NCBI GenBank assembly: GCA_016706225.1
Contig: JADJKB010000021.1
Span: 434,001 to 498,000, forward strand
Direction: 5' to 3'
From: Myxococcales bacterium
Lineage (GTDB): Bacteria > Myxococcota_A > Polyangia > Polyangiales > Polyangiaceae
DNA: 64,000 nt
Position 1 is the first letter of the stretch. Every line of letters starts with the position of its first letter. The position numbers and the translations under genes were made by a program. Under the pieces are notes generated by a model. It had not been told where the DNA came from. It did not search any database and saw only the letters and a program-made list of their open reading frames with translations. Below are positions 8,713 to 16,717 of this stretch, one piece after another.

Positions 8713-8976
8713 ATGCCGGCGGCCACGTTGCCTATGCGACCAACGTTGGCTAGCCTGGTCTCCGTGCAACGCAGGCGTCAGGCAGAACCCGCGGACCTGG
8801 TCACGATCGCCCAGGCCGAGGAGCTGCTCGCCGCCAGCGTTCCAATGCTTCAACGATGGGACGAAAGCGGGAAGTGCCGGGGACCTAGGCAACCCCTCGC
8901 CTCCTACCGCGCGCACTTGCGCGACGACATCTTGAAGCTCGGTCGGAGGCTCGTCGAGGGTGAGAGGGCGGCGTGA
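8713..8976 (+). CDS. Small MerR/excisionase-like HTH protein, first gene of kinase operon
   Basis: An 87-residue protein. The segment DLVTIAQAEELLAASVPMLQRWDESGKCRG matches the helix-turn-helix plus first wing of MerR/HTH_17 proteins, and the end HLRDDILKLGRRLV fits the second helix pair. A likely role is autoregulator of the operon or DNA-targeting subunit. It overlaps the following nuclease-like gene by four bases (GTGA). ATG 8713 is used; internal starts at 8734 or 8764 would still keep the HTH. There is no effector domain. Confidence 0.7.
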   Translation: MPAATLPMRPTLASLVSVQRRRQAEPADLVTIAQAEELLAASVPMLQRWDESGKCRGPRQPLASYRAHLRDDILKLGRRLVEGERAA

Positions 8977-9452
8977 CGTTGGCAATAGACTCACGGAAAC
9001 GCCTGCACCGCGTCGCGCCGGTCGCCTACACCAGTGAGGCGGCCCTTGTTGGCGACTTCCTGGATGGATTGAAACGGCGTTCCTCGCCGTGGGGCTCGCT
9101 ACGGGCCGCGACGGAGTTTGATTTCGCTCGTGGACGGCCGGATGTCGTCGCGCTGTCTTCGGTAATTGGTGTGCTGTCCTTTGAGGCGAAACTTACGCGG
9201 TGGCGGGACGCACTCCACCAGGCCTACAGAAACCGTTGCTTCGCTCGGAGGTCGTTCGTGGTGCTCCCAGCAGATGGCGTCTCGCGCGCACTCAGGTTTC
9301 ACGCAGAGTTCGTCCGTCGGGGCGTTGGCCTCTGCGTCGTCGCCGGCGGTCGCGTTGACATGATCATCGACGCCGCCGACGAACCTCCATGGCAGGACTG
9401 GCTGGAAGCCCGTGTAAGAGCGGTGATTCTTGAGGAGTCTCGGAGGAAGTAG
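8973..9452 (+). CDS. PD-(D/E)XK nuclease-like protein
   Basis: A 159-residue protein starting at GTG inside the previous stop. It shows the restriction-endonuclease fold signature. E48 lies in TEFDF, D57 in RGRPDVVAL, and a beta strand ends in E71-A-K73 (LSFEAKL). The helix RWRDALHQAYRNRCF and the strand SFVVLP follow. This order (E, D, ExK, then QA-helix) is that of small PD-(D/E)XK proteins. It could cut or nick DNA, or act as an inactive structural relative. It is two bases from the downstream kinase gene and overlaps the upstream HTH gene, so it belongs to a fixed cassette. Confidence 0.72.
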   Translation: MTLAIDSRKRLHRVAPVAYTSEAALVGDFLDGLKRRSSPWGSLRAATEFDFARGRPDVVALSSVIGVLSFEAKLTRWRDALHQAYRNRCFARRSFVVLPADGVSRALRFHAEFVRRGVGLCVVAGGRVDMIIDAADEPPWQDWLEARVRAVILEESRRK

Positions 9453-9454
9453 GG

Positions 9455-10303
9455 ATGGACGAGACGCTCGACTTTAAGGGTGTGGCCAAGGAGATCGCGG
9501 AGCATCTCGGAGTGTCGTGCTACGGCCTTGTGGGTTCCGGAGCGTTCAAGCACACGTTCCATGTTGAGGGCGGTGATGGCACCAAGAAGGCGCTCAAGCT
9601 CTACAAGGCGTCAGCCAACGAGCGGACCGACCGGGAGGTCGCCGCCATAAAGAAGTGCGATCATCCGAACATCGCTCACTTTGAGCGCCTCGACGTATGG
9701 GATGCGGCTGGTACGAAGGTACTGTTCTCGATCGAGGAGTACCTGGACGGCGGCACGCTGGCGGACGTGATGAAAGTCGGTCCGGTTTCAGCGGACGTCC
9801 TTCGCCGCTACGCGAGGCAACTGGTGGATGCCCTCGAGCATGTTGCGGCCCTCGGGCTCGTGCATCGAGACGTCAAGCCAGACAACATCATGCTGCGCAT
9901 TGGTTCCGGGGACCTCGTGCTCGTGGACTTCGGGCTCGTCCGGGATCTCTCGCGGACTTCACTGACGAAGACGTGGGCACCACGGGGCCCGGGCACTCCC
10001 TACTACTCATCTCCCGAGCAGTTGAACAACGAGAAGGCGCTGATCGACTGGCGCTCTGATCAATTCTCCCTCGGGCTTGTACTCGCGGAGGCGGGCTTCG
10101 GGCGTCACCCTTTTCTCGCGGAGGGAGCGGATGCGTGGACGGCTGTTGAGGCGATGGGAACAAGAAAGCCGGTGAGCGATGCGTTTGGGGGATGGGCCGG
10201 GGCTCACTTCCCCGCGCTCCTCCGGATGCTCGCCCCTTGGCCCGTCGGTCGCTTCCGCACGCCGAACATGCTGCGGCAGGCATGGCTTGAAGGAGAGAAG
10301 TAA
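9455..10303 (+). CDS. Serine/threonine protein kinase (Hanks type), soluble
   Basis: A 282-residue kinase domain with little else. The glycine-rich loop is GLVGSGAFKHTF. The ATP-binding lysine K48 is in ALKLYK. The catalytic loop is HRDVKPDN (D139, K141, N144), and the metal aspartate is D158 in DFG. The activation segment GTPYYSSPEQ is intact. All catalytic residues are present, so the kinase should be active. There is no transmembrane helix or PASTA/sensor domain, unlike signalling kinases of the PknB type, so it probably acts on cytoplasmic partners. The stop codon overlaps the next start (TAATG). Co-transcription with a nuclease-like and an unknown protein suggests a conflict or phage-response role. 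Confidence 0.93.
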   Translation: MDETLDFKGVAKEIAEHLGVSCYGLVGSGAFKHTFHVEGGDGTKKALKLYKASANERTDREVAAIKKCDHPNIAHFERLDVWDAAGTKVLFSIEEYLDGGTLADVMKVGPVSADVLRRYARQLVDALEHVAALGLVHRDVKPDNIMLRIGSGDLVLVDFGLVRDLSRTSLTKTWAPRGPGTPYYSSPEQLNNEKALIDWRSDQFSLGLVLAEAGFGRHPFLAEGADAWTAVEAMGTRKPVSDAFGGWAGAHFPALLRMLAPWPVGRFRTPNMLRQAWLEGEK

Positions 10304-11436
10304 TGGGCGCCTACCATCAGATGGGGCATCAGACTGAGAACCTCGTCGAGGAGGTGAAGGGCTACGACGGAGTGATCCTCAGCCCGATGAACGTTGAGCC
10401 TGCAGAAGCAGTTGACGACGCGAAAAAGTGGGTCGAGGCAGGGCTCGACGTTCTACTTGACCCACAACTGTACTTTCCCCGGAGCGAGCGGGGTCACTTG
10501 CGCGAGTGGAGTTACTTCCCGAGCGACTTCGACACGGCCGATTTCAGCTCAGAGTCTTGGTGGGACGGCGTTCTTGCCGGCGTGGCAAAGGAAGCTGCGA
10601 ACCTCAACGTGAGCCGAGTGTGCAGCCCGGCGATCGTGCCTGCCACATACACGAACGACTACTACGCAGCCACGGTGGCGATCGCCGATCGACTCGGGGC
10701 ACAGCTCAACGGGAGTCGGCCGCACTTGTTGACCGTCTTGGCAAGAATTAGCGAACTGGCCGACTACGAGCGGGTGATGGCGATAGCCTCGATCGCCTCA
10801 AGTACGAGCGCCGGCGGCGTGTATCTGGTCTTTCAGGCGGATGTTGTCCCCCGACTTGAACTCGGTGATCCCGAGCAACTCAAGGGTGCCATGCGCCTGA
10901 TCCGGGCGCTGGAAACCAGCGGCCTTCGAGTGACGATCGCGTTCACCGGACCCGAGGTTGTCTTGTGGAAGGCAGCTGGAGCAACGTCGTGTGCGACCGG
11001 AAAGTTCTTCAACCTACGGAGGTTCACGCCGGGACGCTTTGATGATCCGGCGGGCGGTGGCGGGCAGCTTCCATACTGGTTCGAGGAATCCCTGCTCGCG
11101 TCTTTGCGCGAATCGGATGTCAGCCGACTGGCTTCTGCGGGTCTGCTCTCTGCCACGCCCAATAACCCGTTCGGGGATCACATCCTCGCGCAAATGAAGG
11201 CGTCGCCGGGCAAGTCTTGGCTAGCTTTGGGTTGGCGGCAGTACATGCACTGGTTCACTGATGTCCAGCGCCGAATCACCAGCCGAGAAACCGACCTCGG
11301 GGAGCTGCTCAAGTCAGCCGAGGCGAAGTGGCAGGCGCTTGAAGAGGCCGACCACTTGATGGAAGAAGTGAGGAACAACGGAAGCTGGCTTCGACCATGG
11401 CGGCGGGCACTGGCGGAGTACCCGAAGGCCCCGTGA
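10303..11436 (+). CDS. Unknown conserved-looking 377-aa protein, last gene of kinase operon
   Basis: I do not recognise this family. The protein alternates beta strands and helices (YDGVILSPMNVEPAEA, LLTVLARI, GVYLVFQADVVPR, LRVTIAFTGPEVVLWKAAGA), which suggests a TIM-barrel-like fold of about 280 residues. The motif GATSCATGKFFNLRRFTPGRF may mark the active site. A helical C-terminal tail follows. The fold recalls tRNA-guanine transglycosylases, but their Cys3-His zinc site is absent, so that name is not used. It starts on the stop of the kinase gene, making it an obligate operon partner and perhaps the kinase substrate or effector. It ends about 25 bases before the island-end repeat. Confidence 0.7.
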   Translation: MGAYHQMGHQTENLVEEVKGYDGVILSPMNVEPAEAVDDAKKWVEAGLDVLLDPQLYFPRSERGHLREWSYFPSDFDTADFSSESWWDGVLAGVAKEAANLNVSRVCSPAIVPATYTNDYYAATVAIADRLGAQLNGSRPHLLTVLARISELADYERVMAIASIASSTSAGGVYLVFQADVVPRLELGDPEQLKGAMRLIRALETSGLRVTIAFTGPEVVLWKAAGATSCATGKFFNLRRFTPGRFDDPAGGGGQLPYWFEESLLASLRESDVSRLASAGLLSATPNNPFGDHILAQMKASPGKSWLALGWRQYMHWFTDVQRRITSRETDLGELLKSAEAKWQALEEADHLMEEVRNNGSWLRPWRRALAEYPKAP

Positions 11437-11461
11437 GGTCCTGGCGAGATCCCGACGCCAA

Positions 11462-11638
11462 CCGTCTCCAAAATGTCTCCACGACCCGGGTCGGTTCGCG
11501 CCAACCCACGTCGACCTGCGTCGACACGGCCAAGCCGTGGAAGCGCCGGAAGATCGAAGACTTGAGACCGAAAGACGAGCAACATCGCCGCGTTTGAAAG
11601 AGCGTCTCGTGAGAATTCAATTCCCGGCGCCTCCACCA
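11462..11638 (+). repeat. 177-bp island-end repeat, copy 1 (contains att core)
   Basis: This block and 51780-51956 have the same length (177 bases) and align without gaps at most positions, from CCGTCTCCAAAATGTCTCC to the CCA that ends the att core. It lies just outside the integrase end of the island. An internal CACGGC-CAA-GCCGTG stem is present in this copy. It is probably the conserved right arm of an integrated element, carrying recombinase-binding sites next to the crossover point. Confidence 0.8.
11614..11638 (+). other. att core, copy 1 (tRNA/tmRNA 3'-end remnant)
   Basis: The 25-base core ends in TTCCCGGCGCCTCCACCA, the form of a T-loop plus acceptor 3' strand plus CCA of a tmRNA or tRNA gene. 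The bases to the left cannot form the T-stem, so only a 3' remnant is present. It differs from the two other copies (49594 and 51932) by one base. The integrase gene starts 20 bases to the right, as is usual for elements integrated at RNA gene ends. Confidence 0.75.
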
Positions 11639-11658
11639 TCAAAGCAGCAGGATTCCTG

Positions 11659-12801
11659 CTACTTCACAGAAACGTCTCCTTCTGTTGCCGCCATGTTGCC
11701 GTTGGCGAGCGCGGCCGAGCGGTCATCCAAGAGCCGGATGGCCCGCTCGGTCTCGCCTTTGGCCAGGTGCATGTAGCCCAAGGTCGTCTGCATGTTCTCG
11801 TGCCCGGCGAGCTGCTGGATGCTGATCGCCGTGGCCCCGCGCATGGCCAGGTGGCTGCAGAATGTGTGCCGCATGATGTGGAGCGCCCCGGTCGCCCGGA
11901 GCCCGGCTCGCTGCTGAGCGCGGGCCATCCACTTCTGCAAGACCTTGGCGGTAACGGTCTCGCCGGCATCGGTGTAGAGCACCCGCGGTCCCCGAAGGTG
12001 CCGGTGGGCTGCCAAGGCCTGCTGCAGCCGCTTCGTCATGGGGACGACGCGGTACTTCATGCCCTTGGTGGCGGTCACCTTTCCCTTCCACTCGGACCTC
12101 TCGACGGTGATCAGCCCCCGCCGAAGGTCCACGTCAGCCCGCTCCAGAGCGATGATCTCGCCGCGTCGCAGCCCCGCCTCGCCGCCCAGGAGAACCAGAA
12201 GTTCGATGCGAGCATCGCACTTGCCGGCGGCCTCAACAAGCCACTCAAACTCATCGAAGTCGTAGAACTTCGGCCGGCTCTTCTCCCTCTTCAAGAGCTG
12301 AAAGCGGTGAGGGACGTGGGTGATCTTGCCCCACCGCTGCGCCGCCTTGAGGACGACGTTCAGCACCGAGGCCGAGTTGTTGTAGGTCGATGCCGAACTC
12401 CCCTTGAACCGCGCCTTGAGCTGGTCCTCGTCGGCCGCGGAGAAGCTGTCGAGCCGACGGTCGCCGAACAGCGGAATTAGGTGGTTGCGAAGAACGGCTT
12501 GCTTGGTGTCGATGCCGCTGGGCTTCTGCTTGTTCGCCTCGCAGTATTTCGAGATGAAGTCGCTCTCGAAGTCCTTCAGCTTCGGCGCCGGTTCGGCCTC
12601 CTCTCCCCCGTACGTGCCGTCGAGCAGCGCCTGACGGAGCTGCCTCTCGTACTGCTCCGCGCCGCGCTTGCTCTGCAGGGGCGAGACCTTGCGGACTCGC
12701 TCCTGCCGACCGTCGGGGTGGTCAAAATTGATGTCCACGATCCAGAACTGCCTCACCGTGCCCGTTGCCGAGTCACGGCGTCTTTCGAGTCGGACGCTCA
12801 C
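11659..12801 (-). CDS. int: Tyrosine recombinase / site-specific integrase
   Basis: A 380-residue phage/ICE-type integrase. After an N-terminal arm-binding region and a SAM-like core-binding domain (about residues 75-160), the catalytic domain shows R212 in GLRRGEIIAL, H308-x-x-R311 in HIMRHTF, H334 in LAGHENMQTTLGY, and the nucleophile Y343. All are intact, so the enzyme should be active. It reads toward the att core at 11614-11638, whose end is 20 bases beyond its stop. The start is GTG and overlaps the stop of the excisionase-like gene (GTGA). It would integrate and excise the 38-kb island. Confidence 0.96.
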   Translation of the reverse strand: MSVRLERRRDSATGTVRQFWIVDINFDHPDGRQERVRKVSPLQSKRGAEQYERQLRQALLDGTYGGEEAEPAPKLKDFESDFISKYCEANKQKPSGIDTKQAVLRNHLIPLFGDRRLDSFSAADEDQLKARFKGSSASTYNNSASVLNVVLKAAQRWGKITHVPHRFQLLKREKSRPKFYDFDEFEWLVEAAGKCDARIELLVLLGGEAGLRRGEIIALERADVDLRRGLITVERSEWKGKVTATKGMKYRVVPMTKRLQQALAAHRHLRGPRVLYTDAGETVTAKVLQKWMARAQQRAGLRATGALHIMRHTFCSHLAMRGATAISIQQLAGHENMQTTLGYMHLAKGETERAIRLLDDRSAALANGNMAATEGDVSVK

Positions 12802-13076
12802 GGTTTCCTCCGTGGGCGCGGGACGCGGGCTTGGCCTTCAGCCAGCCAGGCTAGCACTGTGTCCCGGTGGACGCGGATGGCGCCTCGGATTCTGCGAACC
12901 CCGGGGATTTCTCCAGCGTTGATGGCGCTGTAGGCTGTTTTCCGCTCGACACGCAGCAGCCCTGCTAGTTCCTCGACGGTGAGGACCGGAGCGAGTGCCA
13001 CGGGCGCCATCGCTGCGGGCACGGCATCCGCATCGACGTCCGCCATCGCCGGCGTCTTCAGATCACCCGCAGCCAT
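12798..13076 (-). CDS. Excisionase-like HTH protein
   Basis: A 92-residue protein from ATG 13076 with a MerR-superfamily/HTH_17 domain: LTVEELAGLLRVERKTAYSA is the HTH, and IRVHRDTVLAWLAEG is the wing and last helix. This is the usual architecture of excisionases and of helix-turn-helix helpers placed upstream of tyrosine integrases. Its stop overlaps the integrase start, so the two are coupled and probably made in fixed ratio. A longer frame to 13217 exists but has a low-complexity Arg/Ala N-terminus. Confidence 0.85.
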   Translation of the reverse strand: MAAGDLKTPAMADVDADAVPAAMAPVALAPVLTVEELAGLLRVERKTAYSAINAGEIPGVRRIRGAIRVHRDTVLAWLAEGQARVPRPRRKP

Positions 13077-13220
13077 CACGGCACCTCGCTCGACCGCGGC
13101 GCGCGCCGACTCAGGCGTGAACGACCGTGTGCCGCGCGCGCCTCCCCATAGGGGGGCGCGCGCGGCACACGGCGTCTGCGCGGGGGTGTGCCCGGCACGC
13201 TTTGGGCACACGGGCACAGG

Positions 13221-14876
13221 TCAGCCATCGTCTCCCTCCGCGACCCCAGCACCCTCCTCGATGAACCATCTGTGACTGCTAGGCCCGCCACGATTGACCA
13301 GGTGAACACCGCCCAAACCTTCGACCAGCAGACCCTGAGCCGCGTCGAGTCGCTCGCGCCCCCACGTGTGACCCATTGCCCGGACGGCGGCGCGGAGTTC
13401 CCGTTCTCCGCGCCCGGGACTCTGTCGAACCACGTCAGCGAGCGCCCATGCATCATCTTCGACCAAGCGACGCGCTGCTTCGCGCTTCCGGGTTGCCTCG
13501 CGCTCAGCCACCGCAGGGTCCCTGCTCGGTTCACGGCACGCCGAGAGGCTGTGACTGTCTCTGTCGAGCCGAAGCCAGAACTCTCCAACATGTGCCCGGC
13601 GGTTCTTGGCGATGCGGACGTGAACCAGATCCCGGTGGTCCTTCGGCGTGCGCACCACCAAGAGGGTCTGCGCGCCGAACTCGATGGCGCGGGACTCGGC
13701 TCCAGCCGCCAGATCATTTGTGGACAGGGACGCATCCTCGTCCCGGTAGCTCGCGCGGTTCGCCTCGCTCGTGGCGACCACGAGCATACGGTGTCGCGTC
13801 GACGCGCCGCGCACGGCCTGCATGTTTGCCTCTACGACCTCGCGCGGCGCCTTGGCCCTGCGCGCACCGACGGATGATGCGGCCTGAATCGAGTCGACAA
13901 ACAGACAGCCATGTCCGCGCTGCTGCGATGCGACATGGGCAGCCAGCGCTTCTGCGGCGGATTCGATCGTGTACGAAGCGTCATACAGATAGATCGCCAA
14001 GGGCGCGAGTGCAGCCTCGATTGCGCGGAGCGTCTCCGGAGCACGGAGTTCGGCCTGCGCCACGGTGAACCCGGCTATCTGAGCTAGGCGTACGGTCATG
14101 TCGTCCGGATCTTCATCCACGGCGAGGATTCCAACCGTCACACCTTGCGCGGCGAGATTGCGCGCTAGATGGTCTGCGATCGCCACTGCTATGAAGGTCT
14201 TCCCGGCGCTCGGGGCACCGACGATGACGGTTCGCCAGGGCACCGGCAATCCGCCGCGCGTCGCCTCGTCCAGCTCCGCGATGCCGGTCGACAGACGCAC
14301 GAGCGGGCCTTCCGCGTGCCAGCGGGCGACAACCTGGGCAGGCGTCAACGACCGGAGAACACTGGCTGTCGATCGTGCGACCGCCTCGCGCAGTCGGGCA
14401 ACTTCGCCCTTGTCGCTCGCGTACGCAGCCACCGCAAGTTCTTGGCCGATTTGGGCTGCGTACCTGAAATCTGCGAGGTCTCGCAAGTGTGCAGCATGAC
14501 GCTCGACATGCAGAACCGCTGGGACTTCGTCAGCGATCAGCGCAAGGTATTGCGACCCGCCAACCTGCCTGAGACGACTTCCATCGGCGGTGGTCTGGCT
14601 GAGCAGCCAACCAGCGACCGATGCCAGAGTGACTGCATCTCCAGCGTCTGCGACCGAACAAACCGCACGAAAAATCCACTGGTTTGCTTCGGAGTAGAAC
14701 TGCGTCGGCTCGATGATGGAGCGCACCTTCGCGACATTCTCGGAGGCCGCAAGGCACGCGGACAGCACCACCGCCTCGGCGTCCAGGTCGTGGGGTGGGA
14801 CACGAGTGACCGCGCTCGAGACATCCTGACGACCGTCTTCCGGTCCGACTCGGTGTGTGGGTGTGTGCTGATTCAA
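13221..14876 (-). CDS. DnaB-like replicative helicase of the island
   Basis: A 551-residue protein. Residues 25-150 fit the DnaB N-terminal helical domain (PPHDLDAEAVVLSACL, QWIFRAVCSVAD). The RecA-like motor domain has Walker A VGAPSAGKTF (220-229) and a Walker B aspartate D328 in CLFVDSIQ. A winged C-terminal tail follows (ALADVVRQSPGRGERELRAAVRAMG). Compared with chromosomal DnaB the motor is shorter and divergent. Such genes are found in ICEs and phages that replicate their excised form. It overlaps the upstream HTH gene by four bases (ATGA), and 144 bases separate it from the excisionase gene. Confidence 0.82.
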   Translation of the reverse strand: MNQHTPTHRVGPEDGRQDVSSAVTRVPPHDLDAEAVVLSACLAASENVAKVRSIIEPTQFYSEANQWIFRAVCSVADAGDAVTLASVAGWLLSQTTADGSRLRQVGGSQYLALIADEVPAVLHVERHAAHLRDLADFRYAAQIGQELAVAAYASDKGEVARLREAVARSTASVLRSLTPAQVVARWHAEGPLVRLSTGIAELDEATRGGLPVPWRTVIVGAPSAGKTFIAVAIADHLARNLAAQGVTVGILAVDEDPDDMTVRLAQIAGFTVAQAELRAPETLRAIEAALAPLAIYLYDASYTIESAAEALAAHVASQQRGHGCLFVDSIQAASSVGARRAKAPREVVEANMQAVRGASTRHRMLVVATSEANRASYRDEDASLSTNDLAAGAESRAIEFGAQTLLVVRTPKDHRDLVHVRIAKNRRAHVGEFWLRLDRDSHSLSACREPSRDPAVAEREATRKREAARRLVEDDAWALADVVRQSPGRGERELRAAVRAMGHTWGRERLDAAQGLLVEGLGGVHLVNRGGPSSHRWFIEEGAGVAEGDDG

Positions 14877-15175
14877 GGGTTTCGTCCCCGCGCGGTGCTG
14901 CGCCCCGGCCCGGATCCAGCGTGGGCGCGCCGTCCGTGGTCCACCTGGTCCGCCCCAGGCACTTGTGGACCGGGCACGCAGAGGATCCGGTACGCCTCTA
15001 GCAGTCGTGCCTCGATGTCAGGGCGTACCGGTGCCCCGTACTCCCAGGCCCTCACCGTGGCAGCGGCACACCGAGCCACAACCGCCACCTGCACCAGACT
15101 GATGCCAGCAGCGCGGCGCATCGCCTGGGCATGTTCGTGCGTAATCTCGCTCATGGCCCGAGTAAGTTGATTCAT
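14873..15175 (-). CDS. XRE-like HTH regulator
   Basis: A 100-residue protein from ATG 15175. The segment EHAQAMRRAAGISLVQVAVVARCAAATVRAWEYG is a Cro/C1 (XRE) type helix-turn-helix, followed by DIEARLLEAYRIL. The remaining 35 residues are disordered. It sits directly upstream of the DnaB-like gene with an ATGA overlap and probably controls the replication/integration operon. A second in-frame ATG at 15154 is possible. Confidence 0.75.
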   Translation of the reverse strand: MNQLTRAMSEITHEHAQAMRRAAGISLVQVAVVARCAAATVRAWEYGAPVRPDIEARLLEAYRILCVPGPQVPGADQVDHGRRAHAGSGPGRSTARGRNP

Positions 15176-15198
15176 TCGGGCCGCGTGTCGATTCGGGT

Positions 15199-16278
15199 TT
15201 ACCCCGGCTGAACCTGACACCGGAGCCCGGAGCCCGGAGGACAGGCGAATCCACACACCGGCACGGTCGCCGAGCAACGCTCGGTCCGCGGGAACACTCG
15301 CAATGGCGTGCAGCGCGCCGTGGTCGACTCGCACGCCCGGGAGAAAATGGGCGTCAGTGGCAGTTGCGATTCGGCAGCTATGCGAAGGGGACCGGGCCGA
15401 ATCCCTGCGCCGCCGGTGGGCTGCATGTCGTGGAGACCGACTCCCCACCTGGTAGACGCCGAGAATGCCGACCGGACAAGCCCCGGCGTGCTCGCGCCCG
15501 CCGGATAGGTGCCAGCAGCCTTGGCCATTTCCACCGCGGCACGGCGCGCATTGATCCTGCCCGTCTGCAGGCGACAAGCGACCTGGTACGCATCGGTCCA
15601 GTCAAAATCGCGTGTGCGTTGATCAGCAAAGCATTCCAGGGCGAGGTCGTAGACCTGCTCCACAAACGTGATGGCGTTGGCCAGGTCGCACCATGCGCTC
15701 AGGTGAGGTGGCAGTTCTACGCCCTGCTGGTCCCAATAGCGCACCTTGACCCATCGCCGACTACTGCTCCTGTGCTGTGTCCTGGTGGCTGCTGCGTTCG
15801 CGGGAGCGGCGGCTCGGTACCGCAACTTCCGCGCGAACTCCTGTGTTCGCGAGTGGGCGGTCTCCGAACGGCAGTTGCTCACGAGTGCCAGAAGGTGGAC
15901 GTGCCTGGCTCGCTCGAGCACCGCCAGCTCTTTCGCGCGATGCTTGCCAAGCTCCCACTCGGCGTCTTCCTGCAGTTGCCTCAGCGAGGCCCGATACGCG
16001 CGAACCGTTGCGGCCAGTTCTTTCAGCATCAATGACCGGTAGGCATCCCAGTCGGCGTGCTCGACCGTGGCCGCCCTGGCCGCCGCCCATTTCGCAAGCG
16101 CGAGCGCTTCGCTAAGGACCGAGCTTGCCAGGTAGCAGTCTGGCGAGCCCTTGGCTGCAAAGTATCCTGCCCAGCGGAGCAGCGCGGCGCCGGCCGGCTT
16201 CGGGAAACCCGAGAACGCTTGCCGTAGAGTGAGGCCAGTATACGCGGTGCTGGTCCAACTGTCTGATACCCATGCCAT
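15199..16278 (-). CDS. Hypothetical protein of the island core
   Basis: A 359-residue protein that I do not recognise. Residues 30-250 are mostly helical with many Ala, Arg and Leu (SEALALAKWAAARAATVEHA, RAYRASLRQLQEDAEWELGKHRAKELAVLERARH). The last 100 residues have atypical composition and may be out of frame. It lies upstream of the HTH/DnaB genes on the same strand with a 23-base gap, so it probably belongs to the same operon. No signal peptide or catalytic motif was seen. Confidence 0.5.
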   Translation of the reverse strand: MAWVSDSWTSTAYTGLTLRQAFSGFPKPAGAALLRWAGYFAAKGSPDCYLASSVLSEALALAKWAAARAATVEHADWDAYRSLMLKELAATVRAYRASLRQLQEDAEWELGKHRAKELAVLERARHVHLLALVSNCRSETAHSRTQEFARKLRYRAAAPANAAATRTQHRSSSRRWVKVRYWDQQGVELPPHLSAWCDLANAITFVEQVYDLALECFADQRTRDFDWTDAYQVACRLQTGRINARRAAVEMAKAAGTYPAGASTPGLVRSAFSASTRWGVGLHDMQPTGGAGIRPGPLRIAAESQLPLTPIFSRACESTTARCTPLRVFPRTERCSATVPVCGFACPPGSGLRCQVQPG

Positions 16279-16418
16279 GACAGCAACGTTGATTCAAAAC
16301 ACGTCCACCGCGCAAGCGGACATGGCGCGTTCCTGGCTCATCGGCCAGCCATTCGACTGATCGGTCCCCGCGTTACGGAAAGCTGCATCTCCTACCCAGT
16401 GCGAGTAGTATTCCCCTC

Positions 16419-16670
16419 ATGGGTCGACGCGTTCCCTCACCCCGCACCGCACGCATCGCCGTTGTGCTCCGCAAGGATGAGCGCGCGCGACTAGAGCAGG
16501 AAGCGCGCGTGCTCGACGTGACCATCTCGGAATTGGTCCGCCAGCGGGTCTTCTCCGCGCCGCCCACGACCCGATGGGCGTCGTGCTACGGGCCCGCCAG
16601 CAGTTTGAGTCTGCCCGTGGCGAGTGCGCCGAACTCCCCGGCTTCCAGTTCGGGCGGGCGCTCACCGTAG
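16419..16670 (+). CDS. Small ribbon-helix-helix protein (MobC/CopG-like)
   Basis: An 83-residue protein. RIAVVLRKDERARLEQEARVLDVTISELVRQRVFS has the strand-helix-helix pattern of CopG/MobC-type proteins, where the strand inserts into the DNA groove. Similar short proteins occur as relaxosome accessories or antitoxins of mobile elements. The last 30 residues are low in structure. It stands alone on the plus strand between two leftward genes, with a short AT-richer promoter patch before the ATG (GAGTAGTATTCCCCTC). No relaxase is found in the window. Confidence 0.6.
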   Translation: MGRRVPSPRTARIAVVLRKDERARLEQEARVLDVTISELVRQRVFSAPPTTRWASCYGPASSLSLPVASAPNSPASSSGGRSP

Positions 16671-16717
16671 AGTTGCCCTGAAACGCCCACTCACGCGGTG
16701 ACGCGGTGGTCATTGTG

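Noticed and set aside
8015..8753. 255-aa gene starting at 7986
   Set aside because: It overlaps the end of the radical SAM gene, is extremely Arg-rich, and shows no domain.
10303..11436. tRNA-guanine transglycosylase / DpdA identity for the 377-aa protein
   Set aside because: The barrel-like pattern is suggestive, but the zinc-binding cysteines and catalytic aspartates of that family are not visible.
11590..11640. tRNA or tmRNA gene
   Set aside because: Only the T-loop and acceptor 3' strand with CCA are present. The 5' side cannot pair to form a T-stem, and no 5' half is found, so it is an att remnant.
12967..13735. Plus-strand frames opposite the xis and DnaB-like genes
   Set aside because: They lack motifs, while the minus-strand proteins have full HTH and Walker motifs.
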